Position numbers and translations under genes: made by a program | NCBI GenBank assembly: GCA_052387955.1 | Contig: JBQTIQ010000023.1 | Coordinates: forward strand, 44,642-108,641 | Length of the DNA: 64,000 nt | DNA from: JBQTIQ01 sp052387955 | Lineage (GTDB): Bacteria > Actinomycetota > Acidimicrobiia > Acidimicrobiales > JACDCH01 | Direction: 5' to 3' | Part shown: piece after piece, positions 32,998 through 40,958 of the stretch | How the letters are laid out: every line of letters begins with the position of its first letter | Position numbering within the stretch: position 1 is the stretch's first letter | The notes under the pieces: model-generated | Seen by the model: only the letters and a program-made list of their open reading frames with translations | The model's database searches: none | Told to the model about the DNA's origin: nothing

Positions 32998-33883
32998 AGG
33001 GCTGGGAGCTCTCATCCCCCCGGAGGTCGAGCAGGCCGATCAGGGTGAGGCGGTGCTGGTGCAGCTGCCCATCACCGCCATCACCACCAACCGCCACCAG
33101 CCCCGGAAGGCGTTCGACGAGGAGGGCCTGGCGTCGCTCACCGCCTCGGTACGTGAGCTGGGCGTGCTCCAACCGCTGCTGGTGCGGCCCTTGGGCGACC
33201 ACCGTTACGAGCTGGTCGCGGGTGAACGCCGGTGGCGGGCCGCCAAGCGGGCCGGGCTACCGGCGGTGCCGGCCATCGTCCGCTCGGTGGACGACACAAC
33301 CTCCCTCGAGCATGCGCTCGTCGAGAACCTCCACCGCCAGGACTTGAACCCGTTGGAGGAGGCGGCGGCGTACCAGCAGCTCATCGAGGACTTCCATCTC
33401 ACCCACGAGCAGGTGGCGACCCGGGTCGGTAAGAGCCGGGCCGCGGTCACCAACAGCCTCCGGCTCTTTCAGCTCCCCCCCGCCATCCAGCGGCTGGTCG
33501 CCGATCGACAACTCACTGCGGGGCACGCTCGGGCGTTGCTGGGAACGCCCGATCGTGCCTTCCAGGAGCACCTTGCCGGTCGAGCGGTCTCGGAGGGGCT
33601 GTCGGTACGTGACGTGGAGGACGCGGTCCGTGCCCGTTCCGGAGGGAACAGCTCGGAACCGTCGACGACGCCTTCTGCCGCCCCCCGGCCCGCTCGGTTG
33701 CGGGCGCCCGGCCTGCTCGAGCTCGAGGAGCTCTTGAGCCTCCATCTGGAGACGAATGTCCAGGTCACCATGGGTAGCGGCAAGGGTCGAGTCGTGATCG
33801 ACTTTGCCGGCCTCGAGGATCTCGAACGTATCTACCGCTGTATAGCCAGCCCGCCGTCGTACGGTGCGCCCGCCGAGGGTTGA
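32972..33883 (+). CDS. parB: chromosome partitioning protein ParB
   Basis: 303 residues from TTG 32972, with AAGGAGG nine bases upstream inside parA. It begins MARQAGLGRGLGALIPP, typical of ParB. It contains the CTP-binding GERRWRAAKRAG, the helix-turn-helix HEQVATRVGKSRAAVTNSLR and a C-terminal dimerisation domain. It spreads as a CTP clamp from the two parS sites upstream. A hairpin follows at 34034-34063. Confidence 0.95.
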   Translation: MARQAGLGRGLGALIPPEVEQADQGEAVLVQLPITAITTNRHQPRKAFDEEGLASLTASVRELGVLQPLLVRPLGDHRYELVAGERRWRAAKRAGLPAVPAIVRSVDDTTSLEHALVENLHRQDLNPLEEAAAYQQLIEDFHLTHEQVATRVGKSRAAVTNSLRLFQLPPAIQRLVADRQLTAGHARALLGTPDRAFQEHLAGRAVSEGLSVRDVEDAVRARSGGNSSEPSTTPSAAPRPARLRAPGLLELEELLSLHLETNVQVTMGSGKGRVVIDFAGLEDLERIYRCIASPPSYGAPAEG

Positions 33884-34033
33884 ACGGGGCCGAGCTCACC
33901 GCATGGAGGCGTATCCCTCGATCTCGATCGAGACAGCATGAATCCCGAGCCGTACCCGGGTACCGGAGGAGCCCGCCAGGCGCCACACGGGCGTCAGCCT
34001 CGACTGAAGTCGTCGCCCAACCATCATCCTGTA

Positions 34034-34063
34034 GTGAAGGAGGTGGCGGCCTAGCTCCTTCAC
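34034..34063. terminator. bidirectional hairpin between parB and the cwlM-like gene
   Basis: GTGAAGGAG (34034-34042) and CTCCTTCAC (34055-34063) are exact complements around a 12-base loop. Convergent genes end on either side. No T-run follows, so termination would be of the GC-hairpin type common in actinobacteria. Confidence 0.55.
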
Positions 34064-34140
34064 CTCGTCCACAGGCTGTGGGCAAAGCTGTGTACGACAA
34101 CGAGGGTCCGACTTTCACTCCATACTGGAGACTAGGGGCA

Positions 34141-35124
34141 CTAACCATCGATAGGAGCGTTGGTCCAGAGGCCCAATCCCTCGGCCAAAGCCTCGACCAG
34201 CTGCGGCGTATGCTGGACCACCTCTGCCGGCGGGCCCATCTCGCACACGACGGCCGGCATACGGGTCTCCCGGAGCACCGCAACCCTCATCCCGACGGCG
34301 CGCCGCTCGGCTCCTAGCATCCCGGCCGGGATCTGCGCCAGCACCATCGCCGCCAGCCGGCTACCGCCGACGGATTCGAAGCCGTCGGTGGCGAAGTACG
34401 AGATCGTGCACCCATGTCCGGTACCGAGGGCCAGGCCGACGAAGGCGTGGGCGTCGAAGTCGTTGGCCGAAGCGGCCTGGGCCGATTCGTCGGGATGGTG
34501 AAGGACCGCGACGACGGCTCCGCCGTCGGACAACACCCGTCCGAGAGTATCAGCGAGGGCTCCGAGCCCGCCGGTCTCGCCGATGGCAAGGCGCGTACCC
34601 CGCAGGGGCCGGGCCGAATGGCGAAGCCGGTCGGTCTCGCGCACCAGCGCCACGGTGAGAGGGTCGCCGTCGGTCCGGGCAACCCGGAACAACGCCGAGA
34701 CCGAGTCAGGTCCGCAGATCCCGTCGGTAGGCAGGCCGGTGTTGCGTTGGAACCGAGCCAGGGCCTCGGCCGCCAGGGGGCCGAAGATCCCATCGACCCG
34801 ACCAGCGTCGAATCCGAGCGCTCCTAGCCGTTGCTGCAGGTCAGCGACGTCGTCGCCCCGGAGCATCGGTGCTCGCAGGTACAAGAGGCGGTCACCGAGC
34901 CGGAAGCCGGCTTCGACCAGCGAGGACCACGTCTGGGTGCCACAGACGCCGTCGACCCGCAACCCCCGCCGGGCCTGGAACTCCCGGACCACCTGCTCGG
35001 TGACAGCGTCGTAGCTGCCGGGGACCATGGCCGTCACGTTGAAGCCGAGCCCAGTCAGACGCTGCTGCACATCTCGTACAGCGTCACCGTGCGTGCCGGG
35101 ACGGATCGGGAGCGTGTCGGTCAA
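34141..35124 (-). CDS. cwlM: CwlM-like protein: two peptidoglycan-binding domains and a degenerate amidase domain
   Basis: About 327 residues. Two PG_binding_1 domains lie at the N-terminus (AVRDVQQRLTGLGFN, then VADLQQRLGALGFDAGRVDG). The amidase_3 domain keeps its fold but the metal motif is gone: at the usual DPGHGG position it reads RLAIGETGG, and later zinc residues are not in place. M. tuberculosis CwlM, in the same gene position, is likewise a non-hydrolytic regulator (of MurA). The same role is inferred here. The start is uncertain: TTG 35124 gives MTDTLPIRPG, close to family starts, while the frame extends to 35319. Confidence 0.8.
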   Translation of the reverse strand: MTDTLPIRPGTHGDAVRDVQQRLTGLGFNVTAMVPGSYDAVTEQVVREFQARRGLRVDGVCGTQTWSSLVEAGFRLGDRLLYLRAPMLRGDDVADLQQRLGALGFDAGRVDGIFGPLAAEALARFQRNTGLPTDGICGPDSVSALFRVARTDGDPLTVALVRETDRLRHSARPLRGTRLAIGETGGLGALADTLGRVLSDGGAVVAVLHHPDESAQAASANDFDAHAFVGLALGTGHGCTISYFATDGFESVGGSRLAAMVLAQIPAGMLGAERRAVGMRVAVLRETRMPAVVCEMGPPAEVVQHTPQLVEALAEGLGLWTNAPIDG

Positions 35125-35380
35125 GGAGACGGCTGCGAGAAGGTCGGGGGCGGCGAGACACTTCGCATGGAAGTAGCAGACGGTTGCCGGCCGGTGCTGC
35201 CGGCGAGGCCGGGACACGGTAGCGGACCGCGCCGCCGGCCTGGCCATCTGCCCAACTGCCCGGTGCCCGGGCATGGGCGACGGCATTCCCGAGCCGCACC
35301 GGCCCCCGGGACGGATCAATGGGCGGTCCCACCGAGCCGACGGTCGGTCGGCCGGCGAGCCTGATCGGTGCGGTCGCCCG

Positions 35381-35713
35381 TCAGCCGCCGATGAACTCGT
35401 TGAGTTCCTCGAGCAGCTGGCCCTTGCCCTTGGCTCCGACCATCCGCTTCACGGCAGCACCGTCCTTGAAGACGATCAGGGTGGGGATGCTCATGACGTC
35501 GAAACGCCGGGCCGAGTTGGGGTGGTCATCGACGTTGAGCTTGGCGATTCGGACCTTGCCGGCCTGTTCTACGGCGATCTCCTCGAGGATCGGGGTGATC
35601 GTCCGGCACGGACCACACCACTCCGCCCAGAAGTCGACGACGATCGGTTCGCCGGCGGCGCTGATCTCCTCGTCGAAGGTGGCATCGGTAAGGGTGCTGA
35701 TGCCCTCAGCCAT
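35381..35713 (-). CDS. trxA: thioredoxin
   Basis: 110 residues. The active site WCGPC (Cys33, Cys36) is followed by the standard IPTLIVFKDG strand with cis-Pro and GAKGKGQLLEEL. It is the electron carrier reduced by the TrxB encoded just upstream. The cwlM-trx-trxB order matches mycobacteria. Confidence 0.96.
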   Translation of the reverse strand: MAEGISTLTDATFDEEISAAGEPIVVDFWAEWCGPCRTITPILEEIAVEQAGKVRIAKLNVDDHPNSARRFDVMSIPTLIVFKDGAAVKRMVGAKGKGQLLEELNEFIGG

Positions 35714-35773
35714 GGGTCGTCTTCTCCTTGCGGGTAAGTGCAGTCGGGTACGGGAACGTCGGGAAGGGCGGCG

Positions 35774-36766
35774 TCATTCCTGAGCCGCCTCGTCCTGGTC
35801 TTCCAGCCAACGTTCGGCGTCGATGGCGGCCATGCACCCCGAGCCCGCGGCTGTCACCGCCTGACGGTAGGTGTGGTCCTGCACATCGCCGGCCGCGAAC
35901 ACGCCGTCGACGTTGGTAGAGGTCTCCCCCCGGCCGAGGCCGGTGATCAGGTACCCGCTGTCCTCCATCTCCAGCTGGCCCTTGAACAGGGCTGTGTTGG
36001 GCTGGTGCCCGATGGCGACGAAGATCCCGGTCACGTCGAGCAGCGCGGCCTTCCCGGTCAGGAGGTTGCGCACGTTCACCCCGTCCACCTTCTCGGTGCC
36101 CACGACATCGGTCACCACGCTGTTCCACAGGAAGCTGATCTTGGGGTTGGCGAATGCCCTGTCCTGCATGATCCGCGACGCACGCAGCTGGTCCCGGCGA
36201 TGGACGACGAGGACGGAGCGGGCGAACTTGGTGAGGAAGAGCGCCTCCTCCAGGGCCGAGTCGCCGCCGCCGACGACGGCGATGTCCTGGTCACGGAAGA
36301 AGAACCCGTCGCAGGTGGCGCACGTCGACAACCCGTGGCCCAGCAGCTCCTTTTCGCCGGGGACGTTGAGCAGGAGCGACTGGGCGCCGGTCGACACGAT
36401 GATCGTCCGAGCGCGGTACGTGGGCTCGGCGGCGTCCGGATCGCCGACCCACACGCCGAAGGGCCGGCTGGAGAGGTCGACCCGGCTGGCCTTCACGGTC
36501 TCGAGCCGGGCGCCGAAGCGCTCGGCCTGGCGGCGGAAGTCGGCCATGAGATCGGGCCCCATGACACCGGCGGGGAACCCGGGGTAGTTCTCGACCTCGG
36601 TCGTCAGCATGAGCTGGCCCCCAGGCTGGTCGGTGGTCGAGGACGGCTCGCCCTCCAGCACCACCGGAGCCAGGTTGGCCCGACCGGCATAGACGGCAGC
36701 GGTCAGCCCGGCGGGGCCCGAACCGATGATGACCAGATCGTGGACGTTCTCCTCGGCGGGCGTCAC
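35774..36766 (-). CDS. trxB: thioredoxin reductase
   Basis: 330 residues. FAD motif GSGPAGLTAAVYAGRANL, redox centre CATCDGFFF, NADPH motif VVGGGDSALEEALFL, and the C-terminal GVFAAGDVQD FAD contact. Low-molecular-weight bacterial type. It transfers electrons from NADPH to the thioredoxin encoded 60 bases downstream, with which it probably forms an operon. Confidence 0.96.
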   Translation of the reverse strand: MTPAEENVHDLVIIGSGPAGLTAAVYAGRANLAPVVLEGEPSSTTDQPGGQLMLTTEVENYPGFPAGVMGPDLMADFRRQAERFGARLETVKASRVDLSSRPFGVWVGDPDAAEPTYRARTIIVSTGAQSLLLNVPGEKELLGHGLSTCATCDGFFFRDQDIAVVGGGDSALEEALFLTKFARSVLVVHRRDQLRASRIMQDRAFANPKISFLWNSVVTDVVGTEKVDGVNVRNLLTGKAALLDVTGIFVAIGHQPNTALFKGQLEMEDSGYLITGLGRGETSTNVDGVFAAGDVQDHTYRQAVTAAGSGCMAAIDAERWLEDQDEAAQE

Positions 36767-36839
36767 GGGTTCTCCTCTGGAAGTCGCTGTCGGCAGCCCG
36801 GAACCCGATCGGGCCCCACTCTGTTCCCTCGCTCGGTCC

Positions 36840-37205
36840 TCACTCCTCGACCGGACGGGTGCGACGGTTCCAGCACCACAGCCCGGCGGACGTGAACAGC
36901 ACCCCGAGCAACCCGTGTGCAGCCCACATGTGGTCTTTGCCGAACAAGGCGTCGGGAAGGACGATGTTGACCAGGCGAAGGCCGAGGATCACGAACAGCA
37001 CGGCCAGCGCCGTCCCCAGGACCACCGCCAGCAGCCCGTAGGTGATGGCCCGAACGACCGTCTGCACCGGCCCGGTTACCTTGTCGTGGACCTTGCCGAC
37101 GAGGGCAACGATGCCGTCGGCCGCCTGGACCGGCCAGTCGTCGGTGGGCACCGACGGAGCCGTCCCGACCATTGGTGTCGGGCGGGATCCGACCTCCTCA
37201 GCCAT
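36840..37205 (-). CDS. small two-helix membrane protein
   Basis: 121 residues. A hydrophilic N-terminus with a VVALVGKVHDKVTGPVQTVV amphipathic stretch precedes two membrane helices, ITYGLLAVVLGTALAVLFVI and WAAHGLLGVLFTSAGLWCWN, then a RRTRPVEE end. Conserved in the trxB-sigM interval of related genomes by context, but I do not recognise a named family. It may act with the adjacent divergent membrane gene. Confidence 0.7.
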   Translation of the reverse strand: MAEEVGSRPTPMVGTAPSVPTDDWPVQAADGIVALVGKVHDKVTGPVQTVVRAITYGLLAVVLGTALAVLFVILGLRLVNIVLPDALFGKDHMWAAHGLLGVLFTSAGLWCWNRRTRPVEE

Positions 37206-37252
37206 CGGTCGGCAGCGTAGTCTCCGCCAGTGGTGACCACGACGGGCCGGGC

Positions 37253-37642
37253 ATGACGGCGAGGGCAGCCAGCGCCCTGGTCGCCGCGGCGGCGCTGTCG
37301 TTCATCGGTGGCCTGATCCTCGGCGAGTACGAGTTCACCGGGGCGACACCGATCGCCATCGGGCTGATCTTCGGGCTCGTCGTCTCCGAGCTGGTGGTCG
37401 AGCTGGGCAAGCACCGCTCGCCCCTCGTCGCCCTGCTGGCGGCGGTCGTGGTGGCTGGTGGCCTGGCCGTGGCTGGCTGGCGGGCCAAGCTGAGCGTGCG
37501 GCCCTTCCCCGATGGAGCATGGGTGGCGATGGCTGTCGGGGCCGCCATCGCCGCCTGGCGGGGGAACCGTTGGCTCCCGCTCCGCCGACCGGGTACCGAA
37601 ACCCTGGGCGAGGGAGACGCGGGTGATCCCCGCCCCACGTGA
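37253..37642 (+). CDS. small polytopic membrane protein
   Basis: 129 residues. About four membrane segments: ALVAAAALSFIGGLILG, TPIAIGLIFGLVVSELVVEL, LVALLAAVVVAGGLAVAGW and GAWVAMAVGAAIAAWRG. The start MTARAAS is preferred to an earlier ATG that overlaps the divergent gene's start. It lies alone between the divergent two-helix protein and the convergent anti-sigma gene. Function unknown. Confidence 0.7.
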   Translation: MTARAASALVAAAALSFIGGLILGEYEFTGATPIAIGLIFGLVVSELVVELGKHRSPLVALLAAVVVAGGLAVAGWRAKLSVRPFPDGAWVAMAVGAAIAAWRGNRWLPLRRPGTETLGEGDAGDPRPT

Positions 37643-37671
37643 TCGCGCAGGCCGTCGGCCGGCGCCGGCTC

Positions 37672-38556
37672 TCAGAGCTCCCGGCGGTCGACCTCGGTAC
37701 AGGAAGCGTCGGTCACGACCAGCTCCTGTACGCCCTCTGCCTCGACCACTTCCCAGGTGACGGGCGCCCCGTCGAGGACGGCCTGGCCCGAGGAGAGGGT
37801 GGGGCCACCCGCACTCGGGGGGCAGCCGCCGCCGACGGTCGTCGCCAGAGGGGAGTCGGCGGCGGTCGCGGCAGCGGCATCGTTCTCGGCCGCCCCGGCG
37901 AGGATGTCGTCCGCCGGCGCCACGGCCGGGGCCTCGGGCGCGGCCCCGTCCTGTGCTCCGGACTGCAGCCCGATGTAGGCACGGACGGCATCGGCCAGCG
38001 CTGCCTGGTCGGGGTACTCGCCGAGCAGGGCCGTCACCGCGTCCGCGTTGGCTGCGGAGTCGGGGGCGGCAAATGGGGCGGTGAAGGACCTGTCGGCTAC
38101 GCCGGCGCCGGCCGCCGCCGCCCTGCTCTCGGCGGTCGTCCCCGGTGGAGGGGCAGCCACCGTCGATGTAGAGTCCTCGGGTCGGTTGCTCAGGGCCAGG
38201 CCGCCCACGGCCGCGAGGAGCGCGACCACGGCCGCGGCGGCCCACGTCGTTGCCCGCCGAGTGCGGCGACGGCCAGCGGAGAAATCTGCGAGAGGCGCCG
38301 CGGGATCAGCGTCGGGATCGTCGGCCACCTGGTCGGCGGCGGGCATCGTCGCGGCCAGGGCCGCGGCGACGGCCGTTTCCCTCGTCGTTGCCGACGGGGC
38401 CGGGACCGCAGAACCCACAGCGGCGGCGGCGACCCGCAGCGACTCGAGACGGGCCTGAAGAGCGGGGTCGGCCTCGACTCGCGCCATCTCGTCGGGCGTT
38501 GCCTCGCCGTCGAGATAGGCGGAGACGATCTCGTCGATGTGGTCCGGTCCGGTCAT
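37672..38556 (-). CDS. membrane anti-sigma factor partner of the SigM-type sigma
   Basis: 294 residues. An N-terminal region IDEIVSAYLDGEATPDEMAR resembles the anti-sigma (zinc-less) helical domain, followed by a single membrane helix (TTWAAAAVVALLAAVGGLAL) and an extracytoplasmic part ending in a Cys-containing domain (GGGCPPSAGG, DASCTEVDRREL). It overlaps the sigma gene by ATGA, the normal coupling that lets the sensor hold the sigma at the membrane. Confidence 0.85.
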   Translation of the reverse strand: MTGPDHIDEIVSAYLDGEATPDEMARVEADPALQARLESLRVAAAAVGSAVPAPSATTRETAVAAALAATMPAADQVADDPDADPAAPLADFSAGRRRTRRATTWAAAAVVALLAAVGGLALSNRPEDSTSTVAAPPPGTTAESRAAAAGAGVADRSFTAPFAAPDSAANADAVTALLGEYPDQAALADAVRAYIGLQSGAQDGAAPEAPAVAPADDILAGAAENDAAAATAADSPLATTVGGGCPPSAGGPTLSSGQAVLDGAPVTWEVVEAEGVQELVVTDASCTEVDRREL

Positions 38557-39068
38557 GGTCGAGGGCTTGGACGGTCGGTCGGGGCCGGTGGGTTCCCGAG
38601 TACCTGGGCGAGAGCAGCTCGGCCCCGGGCGATGCGGGAGCGCACCGTTCCGGTGGGCACGCCGAGGACCTCGGCGATCTCGGCGTAGTCAAGGCCGCAG
38701 AGGTCGCGCAGGACGACGGCAGCCCGGAACGTCATAGGAAGGGTGCAGAGCGCCTCGTCGACCGCCATCCGCACCGCGATCTCGTCGTCGAGACGGGGAG
38801 GCCCGCCGCGGTCGTCGGCCGGGAGCGCCCGTTCCTCCTCGGGCAGGCCGGGATCAGGCCGCCGGCGCCGGCGCCTGAGCTCGTCGAGGCAGGCGTTGGT
38901 GGCCACCCGGTAGCTCCATGTCGAAAACGACGACCGACCGTCGAAACGGGCCAAGCCCCGGACGATCGCCATGAGGGCCTCCTGGTTGGCATCGGCGGCG
39001 TCGGCGTCGTTGCCCGTCAAACGCCGGCACAGGGCGTAGAGACGGTCGTGGTGTCGTCGCAGGAGCAC
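38553..39068 (-). CDS. sigM: ECF sigma factor, SigM type
   Basis: Region 2 (RLYALCRRLTGNDADAADAN, then FSTWSYRVATNACLDELRRR) and region 4 (LPMTFRAAVVLRDLCGLDYA, then VPTGTVRSRIARGRAAL) are clear. The position between trxB and a kinase, and the anti-sigma partner, identify it with SigM of mycobacteria. From GTG 39068 the protein starts inside the family's first helix. The frame reads on upstream (DDQALVAAAQDGDRAALDVL, clearly homologous) to 39266 with no ATG, GTG or TTG. The true start is therefore upstream and non-standard; CTG at 39134 is the best candidate. Confidence 0.88.
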   Translation of the reverse strand: MLLRRHHDRLYALCRRLTGNDADAADANQEALMAIVRGLARFDGRSSFSTWSYRVATNACLDELRRRRRRPDPGLPEEERALPADDRGGPPRLDDEIAVRMAVDEALCTLPMTFRAAVVLRDLCGLDYAEIAEVLGVPTGTVRSRIARGRAALAQVLGNPPAPTDRPSPRP

Positions 39069-39264
39069 ATCGAGCGCGGCTCGATCGCCGTCCTGCGCGG
39101 CGGCGACGAGGGCCTGGTCGTCGACGGCGGTCAGGCTATCCCGGGCCGGGGCGCCCGGGCCGGTCCTCGCTTCCCCGTGAAGACGGCCCGGGGCGGGGCG
39201 ACCACCGCGGCAACACCCGTCGATGACGCTGACGTCCCGAGGGGGTGTCGGCCGCTTCCTGCTC

Positions 39265-39318
39265 GGTCACCGGTGCACCGTCGTTTGGGCGCAGTCCCCG
39301 AGCATGAACGGTCATGTG
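39265..39318 (+). repeat. degenerate copy of the 43.2-kb repeat
   Basis: GGTCACCGGTGCACCG followed by GCGCAGTCCCCGAGCATGAA and CGGTCATGTG resembles the unit at 43171-43281 (GGTCACTGGTGCACCG, GCGCAGCCCCCGAGCTTGCA, CGGTCAC). It lies upstream of the sigma gene and runs into the last codons of the kinase gene. Confidence 0.6.
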
Positions 39319-40859
39319 TCAGCCCCGATCACCCTGGCCTCACCGATGGCGGCCCGGAGCCCGGCACCCAGGTCGGTGACCCAGATCAGCACGGCGCCGG
39401 CGCGCTGGCCGTCGAGCTCGAAGGTCGTCGTCCCCGGCCGCATCCCGATCTCGGTCGAGACCGGTTCACCCCAGCCCGCCCGGTCGCCGGCGGGCTGGTC
39501 GGCAACGTAGACCTCCGCCGACCAACCCGCGGTCGGCGAGGTCACCTCGACCTTGGCGATGCGCGACGGTCGATCGAGAACGAGCACCAGGCCGACCCCC
39601 GGCTTCACCTGGGGGAACGGGTCTTGGTAGCCCTCGGTCTCCCACGTCGTCGCCGGATCGCCGTCGAAGGCCAACGACACCTCGTCGTCGTGCTCGCTGC
39701 CGTCGCCGGCGGGGGGCGGGTCGAAGGCGACCGCCCGGCTCACGGGCAGAGCGCCCGATTCCCCGGCACCGGCGACGGCAGTCGCTTCGGTGCCTGGACC
39801 GCCTCTGGCGGCCGGTGGGGGGTCCCCCGCCAGGAGGCTCCCAGCCAGAACGGCGATCACCGCCACCAGCACGATCACCACCACCGGGACCAGCCAACCG
39901 CGTTCGGTGTGCACGAACGACGAATCGCGGTCCCTCGCCGGAGCGGCTTCTCCGCCGCCTTCGTAACGCCGGTCCGCGCTCGCCCTGGTGGCGTCCGACG
40001 TCACCATCGCCGGGGCACCAGCGTCCCCGCTGGCGGCCAGCAGGACGACCCTCAACGCCCCGGCCGATTCGTACCGCTGGTCGGGCTCGCGGGCCATCGC
40101 TCGCAGCACGACGTCCTCGAGCCGCTTGGGGATGCCGGCCCGGACGTTGCGCGGCTTCAGCGGGTCCTGGTGCAACCGGGCCAGGGCCGTGGCGGCCTCG
40201 GAGTCGGCCGCGAACGGTGGGCGCCCGCAAATGGCCTCGTAGAGCACGACCCCGAGGGCGTACACGTCCGACCGGACGTCGGCCGCGCCCCCTTCGACCT
40301 GTTCGGGGGCCAGGTACTTGGCCGTGCCCAGCGTGACCCCGGTGGCGGTGAGGTCGTCACCGGCCTTGGCGATGCCGAAGTCGGCCACCAGAACACGGCC
40401 GTCGTTGGAGAGGAGGATGTTGGCCGGTTTGACATCGCGGTGCACCACCCCGGCCTTGTGGGCAGCATCGAGGGCGCCGGCGACCTCGGCGACGATGGCT
40501 ACCGCTGCTCCCGGTTCGAGAAAGCGCCGTTCGTCGAGCAGGCGCCGCAGGGTCATGCCCTGCACCAGCTCCATGACGATGGCCTCGACACCGGCTTCGC
40601 TGCACGTGTCGTAGATGGAGATGATCGAGGGGTGGGCGAGCCGGGCCGCCGCTACCGCTTCACGGCGGAAGCGTTCGATGAAACCGGCGTCGGCGGCCAG
40701 GTACGGGTGAAGGAGCTTGACCGCGACCCGGCGGGTCAGGACCTCGTCGGTCGCTTCCCACACCTGGGCCATCCCGCCGGTGGCGACGAGAGCGTCGAGC
40801 CGGTACCGGCCGCCAAGGAGGCGTCCGGTCAGGACGTCGAGTGGATGCGGTTGAGCCAC
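39312..40859 (-). CDS. transmembrane Ser/Thr protein kinase with an extracellular discoidin-like domain
   Basis: 515 residues. The kinase domain is complete: glycine-rich VATGGMAQVW, Lys48 in VAVKLL, His140-Arg-Asp142 with Lys144 and Asn147, and Asp160-Phe-Gly. One membrane helix (WLVPVVVIVLVAVIAVLAGS) is followed by an extracellular domain with AFDGDPATTWETEGYQDPF, a discoidin/F5-8C-like fold. M. tuberculosis carries in this position MviN (Rv3910), in which a pseudokinase and a similar outer domain are fused to MurJ. Here the MurJ part is missing and catalytic residues are intact. GTG start at 40859; 99 bases after the DUF6049 stop. Confidence 0.92.
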   Translation of the reverse strand: MAQPHPLDVLTGRLLGGRYRLDALVATGGMAQVWEATDEVLTRRVAVKLLHPYLAADAGFIERFRREAVAAARLAHPSIISIYDTCSEAGVEAIVMELVQGMTLRRLLDERRFLEPGAAVAIVAEVAGALDAAHKAGVVHRDVKPANILLSNDGRVLVADFGIAKAGDDLTATGVTLGTAKYLAPEQVEGGAADVRSDVYALGVVLYEAICGRPPFAADSEAATALARLHQDPLKPRNVRAGIPKRLEDVVLRAMAREPDQRYESAGALRVVLLAASGDAGAPAMVTSDATRASADRRYEGGGEAAPARDRDSSFVHTERGWLVPVVVIVLVAVIAVLAGSLLAGDPPPAARGGPGTEATAVAGAGESGALPVSRAVAFDPPPAGDGSEHDDEVSLAFDGDPATTWETEGYQDPFPQVKPGVGLVLVLDRPSRIAKVEVTSPTAGWSAEVYVADQPAGDRAGWGEPVSTEIGMRPGTTTFELDGQRAGAVLIWVTDLGAGLRAAIGEARVIGADT

Positions 40860-40958
40860 GACGCCCTCCACGGTACGCGTTCGGGGGCCGCGGTCAGCGA
40901 CCGGCCAACCCTGCAGGAAGGACGACGACACCGATCGTCGGCCCGGCCCGGTCCGGGC

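Noticed and set aside
34065..34110. GTCCACAGGCTGTGGGC as a further DnaA-box pair after parB
   Set aside because: Only partial match to the DnaA box and away from the origin cluster; not called.
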